Source: CAYXRK01 sp964467615
Lineage (GTDB): Bacteria; Hydrogenedentota; Hydrogenedentia; Hydrogenedentales; GCA-2746185
Reading direction: 5' to 3'
Assembly: GCA_964467615.1 (NCBI GenBank)
Contig: CAYXRK010000040.1
Span: 1 to 29,305, forward strand
Length of the DNA stretch: 29,305 nt
The notes under the pieces are model-generated. The model saw only the letters and a list, made by a program, of their open reading frames with translations. It ran no database searches and had not been told where the DNA came from. A program made the translations under genes and the position numbers. Positions 8,429 through 15,374 of the stretch are shown in pieces (the first letter of the stretch is position 1; the number at the start of each line of letters is the position of its first letter).

Positions 8429-8578
8429 AAATAGCCTTACGCCTAACTCGAGAAGAATGCCCGAGAATAGGGTGCCTGCGAGGAGCGCGACCCCATGATA
8501 TGCTAATCGTCGCGTCTTACTTGGATTTTCTGTGGATTGAGCGATTGTTATGGCCTCGGCGGATTCAAACTCGAAGCA

Positions 8579-8758
8579 CTATAGTGGCTTTTGCGTAGAC
8601 TTCGCTGGGGTCCGGTACGCGAATCGTGTTCGGGGCCTATTGTCCAGCGTTTTGACGATGGTGTTCAACTCGGGCTTGATCACAGCACTCCCTGATTTCT
8701 GTATGCGTTCAATTACGCGCTAATCATAAGACCATTTGAAATTGCTCGGAGCACCTCG
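8579..8758. other. intergenic region, no gene seen
   Basis: About 180 bases lie between the open N-terminal extension of the SGNH gene and the OPT transporter gene. The region has lower GC than its neighbours. A 10-base perfect palindrome, CACTATAGTG, sits at 8577-8586. I see no convincing promoter or RNA gene. Confidence 0.4.
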
Positions 8759-10621
8759 GTGAAGACCCACGCAAATTCCCCCATCGCCGTTGAGATCCCC
8801 GAATCCACGATAAGCGCCGTCGTCATCGGCCTGGTGCTCGCCATAGTCATGGGCGCGGCAAACGTCTACCTCGGCCTCTACGCCGGCATGACCGTCAGCG
8901 CGTCGATACCCGCCGCCGTCATCAGCATGGCCATCATGAAAGGCATATTCCGCCGCGGCACGATCCTCGAAAACAACATCTCGCAAACACTCGCCTCGAC
9001 CGGCGAGACGCTCGCCGCGGGCGCAATCTTCACGATTCCCGCGCTCGTTCTCTCCGGGGCGTGGGACACGTTTCACTACTGGGAGACGACGCTGATCATC
9101 ATGCTCGGCGGAACGCTCGGCGTTGTATTCATGGTCCCGCTACGCCGCGCGCTCATCGTCGATCGGCCCGACCTAACGTATCCCGAAGGCGTCGCCTGCT
9201 CCAAGGTCCTCATCGCCGGCCACGAAGGCGGCGCGGGCGTCAAGTGGATCGGTTTCGGCCTCGCACTCGGCACAGTCTTCAAGTATCTCGTATCGAGCCT
9301 GGGCCTGGTGATGGCCACCGTGCAGGGCGCGGTCGCGGCGGGGCGTTCCGTATTCTACATCGGATCAGACATGAGCCTCGCCCTCGTTTCCGTCGGTTAC
9401 ATCGTCAACTTCCGCGTCGCCATGCAAGTGTTTGCCGGCGGCGTCATCGGGTGGGTCATCGCCATTCCGCTGCTCGGGGGATACACCGGCGAAGGCTCGC
9501 CCGTCGAATACGCCGACGCACTCGGAAAGTCGCAAGTCCGCTTCCTCGGCGTCGGCTGCATGCTCGTCGGGGGCATATACTCGATTTGGAGCGTCCGCAC
9601 GGGCGTGCTCGGCGCGCTGGCGGGCCTTCGCGGTATGTCCGCGGCAGGCGGGAAGGCCGTAGCACGCACCGACCGCGACATGTCGATGATGTCCCTCGCG
9701 GTGCTGCTCATGATCGCCGTCGTTGCCACTGCCGCGCTGTACGACGTCCTCATCGGATCGCTCGGCGTCGCCATCGCCGCCACCCTTATCATGGTCGCCG
9801 CGTCGTTCATCTTCGCCGCCGTCGCCACGTACATCTGCGGCCTCGTCGGCAGTTCGAACTCCCCTGTCTCAGGCATGACCATCTGCGCGCTTCTTATGGC
9901 CGCTGGCGTGCTCATGGCCCTCGGCGTCAAGGGCGAATCCGCCATTCTCGCCACCCTCGGCGTCGCGGGCGTGGTCTGCTGCGCCACCTGCGCCGCCGGC
10001 GACATGGCCCAAGACCTCAAAACCGGCCAACTCGTCGGCTCGACGCCCAAGCGCCAGCAACAAATGCAAGTCGCCTCCGTCGTCGTCACCGCCTTTATCT
10101 TTGCGCCGGTCATGACGCTGCTCCACCAGCACTACGGAATCGGTGACAAACTCCGCGCGCCCCAGGCGACCCTTTTCGCCAGCCTCGCCCAAGGCTTCTT
10201 CGGCGACGGCCACCTCCCCTGGAACATGGTCGCCATCGGCGCGGGCATCGGCGTCGCCATCATCACGCTCGACATCCTCCTCGCCCGAGCCGGCTCGACC
10301 TTCCGCGCCCACATCATGCCCGTCGCCGTCGGCATCTACCTCCCGTTCTCGCTCTCGGTCCCCATCTTCATCGGCGGCATCATCCGCGCTGTCGTCTCGC
10401 GCACCAGCGACGACGCCTCCGACAAAGGCGTCCTCTTCGGCTCCGGCATGATCGCCGGCGAAGCCCTCATGGGAATCGGCCTCGCCGTCGCCCTCACGAT
10501 CTCCGAAGTCTACGGCCTCGAAACCATCACCCTCCCCGGCAACGCCATCATTTCCCTTGCGCTCTTCGCTGTTTGCATCTCCGGTTTCGCGCTTGCCGCC
10601 CGGAAACAACCGCCCGCCTGA
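8759..10621 (+). CDS. OPT-family oligopeptide (or metal-chelate) transporter
   Basis: This 620-residue very hydrophobic protein has the OPT-family N-terminus: a long helix with VIGLVLAIVMGAANVYLGLY followed by AGMTVSASIPAAVISMAI. It continues with ENNISQTLASTGETLAAGAIFTIPAL, RPDLTYPEGVACSKVL, and later SSNSPVSGMTICALL and CCATCAAGDMAQDLKTG, all conserved in the prokaryotic OPT branch. About fourteen to sixteen membrane segments are expected. The family imports oligopeptides or metal complexes with a proton gradient; the cargo here is unknown. Translation starts at GTG (8759), seven bases after GGAG (8748-8751). The gene is followed 50 bases later by a histidine kinase on the same strand. Confidence 0.94.
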   Translation: MKTHANSPIAVEIPESTISAVVIGLVLAIVMGAANVYLGLYAGMTVSASIPAAVISMAIMKGIFRRGTILENNISQTLASTGETLAAGAIFTIPALVLSGAWDTFHYWETTLIIMLGGTLGVVFMVPLRRALIVDRPDLTYPEGVACSKVLIAGHEGGAGVKWIGFGLALGTVFKYLVSSLGLVMATVQGAVAAGRSVFYIGSDMSLALVSVGYIVNFRVAMQVFAGGVIGWVIAIPLLGGYTGEGSPVEYADALGKSQVRFLGVGCMLVGGIYSIWSVRTGVLGALAGLRGMSAAGGKAVARTDRDMSMMSLAVLLMIAVVATAALYDVLIGSLGVAIAATLIMVAASFIFAAVATYICGLVGSSNSPVSGMTICALLMAAGVLMALGVKGESAILATLGVAGVVCCATCAAGDMAQDLKTGQLVGSTPKRQQQMQVASVVVTAFIFAPVMTLLHQHYGIGDKLRAPQATLFASLAQGFFGDGHLPWNMVAIGAGIGVAIITLDILLARAGSTFRAHIMPVAVGIYLPFSLSVPIFIGGIIRAVVSRTSDDASDKGVLFGSGMIAGEALMGIGLAVALTISEVYGLETITLPGNAIISLALFAVCISGFALAARKQPPA

Positions 10622-10671
10622 CGCGTCCCTTTGCTATACTCCGCCGCCGGAAAACAAAGGCGCACCGGAAC

Positions 10672-11685
10672 GTGGATTGGCAACACATAATCGAGCACTC
10701 GCCTCACGCCGTCCTCACGCTTGGCCCGACCGATCGCATCACCTACGCCAATCCCGCCGCAGAAAAACTCTTCCGCGCACAGTCACCCGGCGCCCTCAAC
10801 AACCGCCCAATTGCCGACGTCCTCCCGGCCACGGGAAGTTCCTTGCAAGATGCCCGTACACGTGCAAGCGGTATCGATATTCAACTTGGCGCACCGCTAC
10901 ATTGCGTTCTCCGCGTTGCCCCCTCCCCCGACGGCGCGCTCACGCTCTATCTAACCGGCCCTACCGATAACGCCAAAGAGCAACAAGACCGGATCCAAGC
11001 CGAAAAACTCGCCGCGCTCCAAACCGTCGCCGGGGGCGTCGCGCACGAACTCAATAATCCACTCACCGGCGTCCTCGGCTACGCCCAAATTCTCCTTGCC
11101 GCGGCCACGGACCAAAAGACCCGCACCCGCCTCGAACAAATCACCACCGAGGCCCAACGATGCCGCGCGATCGTGCAGGGCCTGCTGGATTTTTCCCGGC
11201 ACTACGACACCCGGCGTGCGGAGTTGGACATCAACGCCCTCCTTAACGATCTCCTCGATCTGCGCGCCTACCAACTCGGCGTCGACAACATCCGAATCCA
11301 ACGCGATCTCGCTCCCAACCTCCCCAAAGTCCTAATCGACCCCAGCGAAATTCAGCGCGCCTTGCTCAACATCATCAACAACGCCCACCAAGCCCTCCGC
11401 AAAGCGGAGGGCCGCGAACGCCTCCTCACCGTTACCACTGCCCCCGCCCCCCAAAGCGTCCTCATCCAATTCCACGACACCGGCTGCGGCATCCCCTCCG
11501 AAGACCTCCCCAAAATCTTCGACCCCTTCTTCACTACCCAAGCTTTCGGCGAAGGCCTTGGCCTCGGCCTCAGCGTCGCCTACGGCGTCATCCGTGACCA
11601 CAACGGCCAAATCCAGATCGACTCCGAACCCGACCGCTTCACCCGGGTCAATATTACCCTGCCAACGGAAGGTATCAAGGGCTAG
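10672..11685 (+). CDS. PAS-domain sensor histidine kinase, NtrB-like and orphan
   Basis: This 337-residue soluble kinase begins with a PAS domain (about 1-100: HIIEHSPHAVLTLGPTDR, YANPAAEKLF). The HisKA dimerisation helix has phospho-acceptor His125 in GGVAHELNNPL. An HATPase_c domain follows with an N-box around Asn236-237 (NIINNAH), DTGCGI (269-274), FDPFFTT (283-289) and GEGLGLGL (293-300). No membrane segment is present, so it senses a cytoplasmic cue. No response regulator is next to it in the window. The GTG at 10672 is chosen because PAS homology begins there and AAAGG is 11 bases upstream; the frame is open to 10573 inside the OPT gene. It is probably co-transcribed with the transporter. 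Confidence 0.92.
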   Translation: MDWQHIIEHSPHAVLTLGPTDRITYANPAAEKLFRAQSPGALNNRPIADVLPATGSSLQDARTRASGIDIQLGAPLHCVLRVAPSPDGALTLYLTGPTDNAKEQQDRIQAEKLAALQTVAGGVAHELNNPLTGVLGYAQILLAAATDQKTRTRLEQITTEAQRCRAIVQGLLDFSRHYDTRRAELDINALLNDLLDLRAYQLGVDNIRIQRDLAPNLPKVLIDPSEIQRALLNIINNAHQALRKAEGRERLLTVTTAPAPQSVLIQFHDTGCGIPSEDLPKIFDPFFTTQAFGEGLGLGLSVAYGVIRDHNGQIQIDSEPDRFTRVNITLPTEGIKG

Positions 11686-11877
11686 CCAGGATTCGGGCTG
11701 CGCGCCGACGCGTCGAAGGCCGTCGGTGATGGTCCAATCAAAGAAGAATTTCTTTTGCTTGCCCGCGACTTGCAGCGGGAGTTGCCGCGCGCGTTCTTCT
11801 TCCCACGTCACGACGTAAAGAATGGGATAGCGCGCGCGGATGAGTTGGTCGACGTCGCGCAGGAACGATTGCGACAT
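11686..11877 (-). pseudogene. truncated Ycf46-like AAA+ ATPase, N-terminus only
   Basis: From the ATG at 11877 the first 60 or so residues (SFLRDVDQLIRARYPILYVVTWEEERARQL, then KKFFFDWTITDGLRRVG) match the N-terminal region of Ycf46-like AAA+ ATPases, which are about 500 residues long. After about residue 63 the frame runs antisense through the intact histidine kinase gene and carries no Walker motifs, so everything catalytic is missing. The start overlaps the purO stop as TAATG, the layout of a once-functional operon. A deletion, an inversion or an assembly join between 11686 and about 11697 would explain it. The open frame continues to 11332 but that part is a shadow. Confidence 0.75.
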
Positions 11878-12514
11878 TAGGCCTTGGGTGCGTCCTTGGC
11901 GGCGAGGTCGAAACCGCCGCTGCGTTCGAGGGCGGCGACTGCGGTCACTGGGTTTGTCCGGTAGGCGAAGGGCCCGCCGCCAAGAATGAAATCGCAGGCG
12001 GCGTCGGGGGACGCGGCGTCGTACGCACCCGATTGCTCGTCGCGCAGGCGGTCCTCTTCGTAGGTCGCGACGTAGAAAAAACGGCCGGGCTCGAGCGGCA
12101 TGCGGCGGACTTCGAGGCCGTCATGCCGGACTACCGCGAGCCAACCGGAGGCGTCACGCCGATCGGCAACGGCGCTGATGCGCGGCGTGTTGTAGTCGTC
12201 CTTCTCGTAGTCGAGCGCGAGCGATGCCAATGCGAGGGCGTCGCGCGGGGCCATGCCTNNNNNNNNNNGGGATCGGTGTGGCTGCCGTTCGTCACAACGG
12301 CCACCTGGCCGCCGTACACAACGCGGACGCAGTTGTATGCGATGTAGGGGTTCTTCTGAACGTCCGCCTCGAAGCCCGGCTTCGGAACGATGCTGACGCG
12401 ATTTTCGCCAATGACGGCGCTGCGGTTCGGAAACGAACGGCTGGAGACACGGTACGACGCGCAGAGTTCGCCGCCCGGGGTTTGTGCTATGCAGACGATT
12501 CGGCCGATGTACAT
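11877..12514 (-). CDS. purO: IMP cyclohydrolase, archaeal PurO type, interrupted by assembly gap
   Basis: The two parts on either side of the Ns form one protein. Residues 1-82 start MYIGRIVCIAQTPGG, continue YRVSSRSFPNRSAV and NPYIAYNCVRVV, and end VVTNGSHTDP exactly at the gap. After the gap come MAPRDALALASLALDYEKD, DYNTPRISAV and about 100 more residues. These motifs are the hallmark of PurO, which closes FAICAR to IMP, the last step of purine synthesis, in archaea and some bacteria. The two parts are in different frames relative to the ten Ns, so the real missing length is not ten; a few codons are lost. The length (about 210 residues) is normal. The ATG is four bases after the broken hicA and the stop overlaps the AAA+ fragment as TAATG. 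Confidence 0.88.
12259..12268. other. assembly gap of ten Ns
   Basis: Ten undetermined bases fall inside purO. The reading frame on each side is not compatible with a true ten-base spacing, so the number is a placeholder. Confidence 0.97.
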
Positions 12515-12518
12515 TGGC

Positions 12519-12737
12519 TCACAGCTTTTCCCACTCTGCTTTGCTGATACCTGCTTGACGCAAGACTTCGGCCAGGAGATCCCTGCCAACGTCCCCGCGA
12601 TGGGGATTCGGTATTCGAACGTCTCACTCGTCGTTTTGCATGAATTGATGACGGCGTCCCGCGAACGGGCCGCGGAAACCGAGCCGCCGTAAATACTTTA
12701 TCAGATCACCGCGGCTAACAGGCCCAAACGCTGGCAC
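12519..12737 (-). pseudogene. hicA: HicA-type mRNA interferase toxin, in-frame stop
   Basis: Starting at a GTG that overlaps the hicB stop by one base (TAGTG), the frame encodes a HicA of 72 codons: PVSRGDLIKYLRRLGFRG, then GRRHQFMQNDE, then TGA (12624-12626), then DVRIPNPHRGD and LAEVLRQAGISKAEWEKL to a second TGA. Both halves match HicA (the double-stranded-RNA-binding-like fold with its GxxH histidine, here H30, and the IPNPH strand), so a single base change probably created the stop. An arginine CGA is the simplest ancestor. Only the first 37 residues would be made unless there is readthrough or a sequencing error. Confidence 0.82.
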
Positions 12738-12982
12738 TAAACGGCTTCCTCCCGAACCGTTAGACTCATGCCGTCAATGTCTGGCACGCCGCGATTCTTT
12801 GCGATGCGGAGAAATAGCCATTCTTCCAATACTTCCTGAAGTTCGCTACGACATTCTTCGAGTGATTGGTTGTTTGCCCAAACGCCATCGAAACCCGGAA
12901 TCTCACCAAAGTAAGTACCGTCGTCCTCAAGGATTTTGTATTTCGCCCGTTTCATCGCGGCGTTCAAATAGTCTATGAGCAT
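12737..12982 (-). CDS. hicB: HicB-type antitoxin
   Basis: This 81-residue protein carries the partial-RNase-H fold of HicB: KYKILEDDGTYFGEIPGFDGVWANNQSLEECRSELQEVLEEWLFL. It should bind and block HicA. No obvious C-terminal DNA-binding domain is present, as in short HicB forms. The ATG at 12982 follows GGAG with about six bases between. The order hicB-hicA is the reverse of the most common hicA-hicB order. With the toxin broken (12624), this antitoxin may be a relic. Confidence 0.88.
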   Translation of the reverse strand: MLIDYLNAAMKRAKYKILEDDGTYFGEIPGFDGVWANNQSLEECRSELQEVLEEWLFLRIAKNRGVPDIDGMSLTVREEAV

Positions 12983-13037
12983 TTGTCGCTCCTTCGAGTC
13001 GCCTCTATTGTCGAACTCCGGCGCGCCCTTCGCAAGT

Positions 13038-14024
13038 TCACGCGCGAAGCACTTCCGGGTTCACGCAATTGGGCGGGCGACGGCCGGAGAGGAACTCGAC
13101 GATGTTCGTGGCGGCGATTTCGGCCATGCGCGTGCGGGTCTGGATGGTGCCGCTGCCCATGTGCGGGAGGAGGAGTGCGTTCTCGCACTTGAGCAGTTCG
13201 GGGTGAACCTTCGGCTCGTGTTCGAAGACGTCGAGACCCGCTGCAGCGATTTCGCCGGATAGGAGTGCGGCGGCGAGGGCCGCTTCGTCGACGACCGGGC
13301 CGCGGGTGGTGTTGACGAAGATCGCTGTGCGTTTCATCTTGCGAAATTGGTCCGCGCCGAACGCGTGGCGGGTCTCTGCGCTTAGCGGGCAATGCAGCGA
13401 GAGGACGTCGGACTCCGCAAGAAGCGTTTTTAGATCGACGTAGGCCGCGTTGAGTTCGCGTTCGAGCGCGGCGTCTTTTTGCGAGCGAGAGTGATAGATC
13501 GTCCGCATGCCAAATCCGAGCGCGCGCCTCGCGACGGCCTGCCCGATGCGGCCCATGCCGAATATGCCGAGCGTTTTTCCATACACGTCCCAGGCGAGGA
13601 GCATTTGCGGCGCCCAGCTTTTCCAGTTGCCGGCGCGCAGATAGCGCTCACCTTCGCCGATGCGCCGCGATGCGCCGAGGATGAGCGCCCAGGCAAGGTC
13701 GGCGGTCGTCTCAGTGAGCACACCGGGCGTATTTGTTACCGCGATGCCGCGTTTCGTCGCTTCGGCCACGTTGATGTTGTTGTAGCCGACGGCATAGTTC
13801 GCGATGATGCGGAGTCGAGGGCCGGCGGCCTCCATCACTTCGACGTCAATGGTCTCCGTCAAGATGGGAAGCAACGCCTCGATGCCCCGGACTCCCTCAA
13901 GTAATTCGTGACGCTCGATGACCTGGTCTTTCGGATAGACCGCGACCGCGCTATCGCCGAAGGCATTCGTGAGCATGTCGATAGTGCTTTTCGGCAATGC
14001 GCGTGATACGAATATTCGAGGCAT
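13038..14024 (-). CDS. D-isomer-specific 2-hydroxyacid dehydrogenase (glyoxylate/hydroxypyruvate reductase-like)
   Basis: This 328-residue NAD(P)-dependent reductase has the cofactor loop GMGRIG at 156-161. The catalytic triad is Arg241 (NTTRGPVVDE), Glu270 (LDVFEHEP) and His288 (LLPHMGS). The substrate-side motif IANYAVGYNNIN near 74-85 is typical of glyoxylate reductases. It interconverts a 2-keto acid and a D-2-hydroxy acid; the exact substrate cannot be fixed. The ATG at 14024 is chosen over the GTG at 14030 because GGGAG sits five bases upstream of the ATG and would touch the GTG. The gene lies 48 bases downstream of a sugar isomerase-like gene on the same strand. Confidence 0.93.
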   Translation of the reverse strand: MPRIFVSRALPKSTIDMLTNAFGDSAVAVYPKDQVIERHELLEGVRGIEALLPILTETIDVEVMEAAGPRLRIIANYAVGYNNINVAEATKRGIAVTNTPGVLTETTADLAWALILGASRRIGEGERYLRAGNWKSWAPQMLLAWDVYGKTLGIFGMGRIGQAVARRALGFGMRTIYHSRSQKDAALERELNAAYVDLKTLLAESDVLSLHCPLSAETRHAFGADQFRKMKRTAIFVNTTRGPVVDEAALAAALLSGEIAAAGLDVFEHEPKVHPELLKCENALLLPHMGSGTIQTRTRMAEIAATNIVEFLSGRRPPNCVNPEVLRA

Positions 14025-14072
14025 GGTCACTCCCGCTCCAGCATGAACAACGCGCAGAGGCTACCGGATTCT

Positions 14073-14981
14073 CTACACACGCCGCCACGCTTCGACAAGC
14101 GTGCGCTTGTTACCCGCGATGACCGCGAGCGCATCTTCGCCGGGCATCGGCTTGACCTCGAAGCTCACGATTTTGCGTTCCGCCGGGCTGAGATAGCCGG
14201 TGTCGAACAACACGCGCAGGTACTCGGTAAGCTCGGGCACGTCGTTTCGCGTGCCGGACGCGCCGAACCGCGGATGGTTATCGCCGTAGGCGGGGTGATT
14301 GGGATCGTCCATCGCGCAATTGCCGATGTGGACGTGGACAAGATGTTCGCCCGCGACGGCGATGGCGTCGATCGCCGATTCGCCGATCAGCGGCAGATGG
14401 CTGAGGTCGAGCAATAGACCGAAGGCCGGGAACTCCTCGCGGATTGCGGCGCTGACCTCGACGGCTTCTTCCGTCGGTCCGATAAGGCAGTGTTTTCCGA
14501 ACGGCACGCGATCAAACGTCTCGAGGAGGATATCGACGCCGCACTCTCGGCCATAGGCGCATATCCGTTTGAGCGATTCGATGAGCCGCGCGCGCGCCTG
14601 GTCAAACGGGGCCACGGCCTTTCCGCTCAACAGCGCGACGCTGCGGACGCCGATGCCCGCGGCTTCGTCGATCGCTTTCTGTATCTTGGCGATGGCTTTG
14701 TCGCGTTCGGCCTTATCGGGGTGATTGAGATCGAGGCCACCGCCTAGGAGCATGGGCTGCGCGCCGAAGAGCAGTTCGACGCGCGCTTGGTCGCACCGCT
14801 CGCGGACCCGCCGGCGAACGTCATCCGACGCGATGTGCGTAATCTCGATGGCCTCGAAGAACGGATCGCAGATGATCTGCTCGACAGTTTCGAGTACCGG
14901 CCCCTCGCCCTTCGCGCATTCCGGGAACGCCATGAAATGCACAATGCCGGGCCTGATGTAATCGTGGAGTGGGGTGTTCAT
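14073..14981 (-). CDS. sugar phosphate isomerase/epimerase-like TIM barrel protein
   Basis: This 302-residue protein belongs to the xylose isomerase-like (AP endonuclease 2) TIM-barrel superfamily. Expected metal ligands sit at strand ends: Glu in ILLETFDRVP, Asp in GLLLDLSHLP, His in VHVHIGNC and Glu in IVSFEVKP, and an ASGTRNDVPELTEYL helix follows the HIGNC strand. There is no signal peptide, so it is cytoplasmic. Members isomerise or epimerise sugars and inositols or act in keto-sugar breakdown. Its closeness to a hydroxyacid dehydrogenase and gnd suggests a carbohydrate catabolic cluster, but the reaction is not determined. Confidence 0.87.
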   Translation of the reverse strand: MNTPLHDYIRPGIVHFMAFPECAKGEGPVLETVEQIICDPFFEAIEITHIASDDVRRRVRERCDQARVELLFGAQPMLLGGGLDLNHPDKAERDKAIAKIQKAIDEAAGIGVRSVALLSGKAVAPFDQARARLIESLKRICAYGRECGVDILLETFDRVPFGKHCLIGPTEEAVEVSAAIREEFPAFGLLLDLSHLPLIGESAIDAIAVAGEHLVHVHIGNCAMDDPNHPAYGDNHPRFGASGTRNDVPELTEYLRVLFDTGYLSPAERKIVSFEVKPMPGEDALAVIAGNKRTLVEAWRRV

Positions 14982-15008
14982 TTTCAGACCCGATCCGGCC
15001 CGAGCTCT

Positions 15009-15275
15009 CTATCGAGGCTGGGCATTTGGCGCGGGCGCGCCGCGGAGAAGACCTTCCGTACTAAGGTCTTCATCGATATCGGGCCAAGTAATACCATATC
15101 CGCCGCCGCACACTTTCCAATTGGCGTGTTCGGCGAGCGTGGCCTTGAAGAGCCGCGGGTACCATGCGAGAGGGACGGAAATAGTCCGGCCGTCCATGAG
15201 ATCGACCACGAGAGTGTCCGAACCAACCGAAACGCTTTGCACGCGCTCATCAGCCCCGACGGCCAAAATTCCCAT
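15009..15275 (-). CDS. DUF2442 domain protein
   Basis: This 88-residue protein starts at an ATG placed seven bases after GGAG. It contains the whole DUF2442 pattern: a short strand pair, MDGRTISVPLAWYPRLFKAT, then ANWKVCGGGYGITWPDIDEDLS and TEGLLRG. DUF2442 proteins are usually encoded next to DUF4160 proteins in toxin-antitoxin-like pairs. No DUF4160 gene is visible on either side here, so it is a solo copy. The function is unknown. A palindrome lies upstream in its probable promoter. Confidence 0.85.
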   Translation of the reverse strand: MGILAVGADERVQSVSVGSDTLVVDLMDGRTISVPLAWYPRLFKATLAEHANWKVCGGGYGITWPDIDEDLSTEGLLRGAPAPNAQPR

Positions 15276-15310
15276 TCCAAGACTCCAAAAATACGCGTGA
15301 ATTCTCTTCG

Positions 15311-15328
15311 ACAATACGTTGTATTGTA
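15311..15328 (-). promoter_or_regulatory. palindrome overlapping a possible -10 of the DUF2442 gene
   Basis: A perfect inverted repeat with 7-base arms, ACAATAC-GTT-GTATTGT (15311-15327), lies about 36 bases upstream of the DUF2442 ATG. On the minus strand it overlaps TACAAT (15328-15323), a good -10 box; no convincing -35 box was found. This is the place expected for an autoregulatory operator. Confidence 0.5.
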
Positions 15329-15374
15329 GCCAATTCGTGCGCGCGGAAACCAAGATTCTGCGCGCGAGCGACGG

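Noticed and set aside
9061..10146. Long arginine-rich open frame inside the OPT transporter gene
   Set aside because: It is a shadow of the conserved OPT frame. Its composition is dominated by Arg and His from GC-rich codons and it has no domain features.
11332..11685. Continuation of the AAA+ frame antisense to the histidine kinase
   Set aside because: No AAA motifs are present and the kinase frame on the other strand is fully conserved, so this part is chance open frame.
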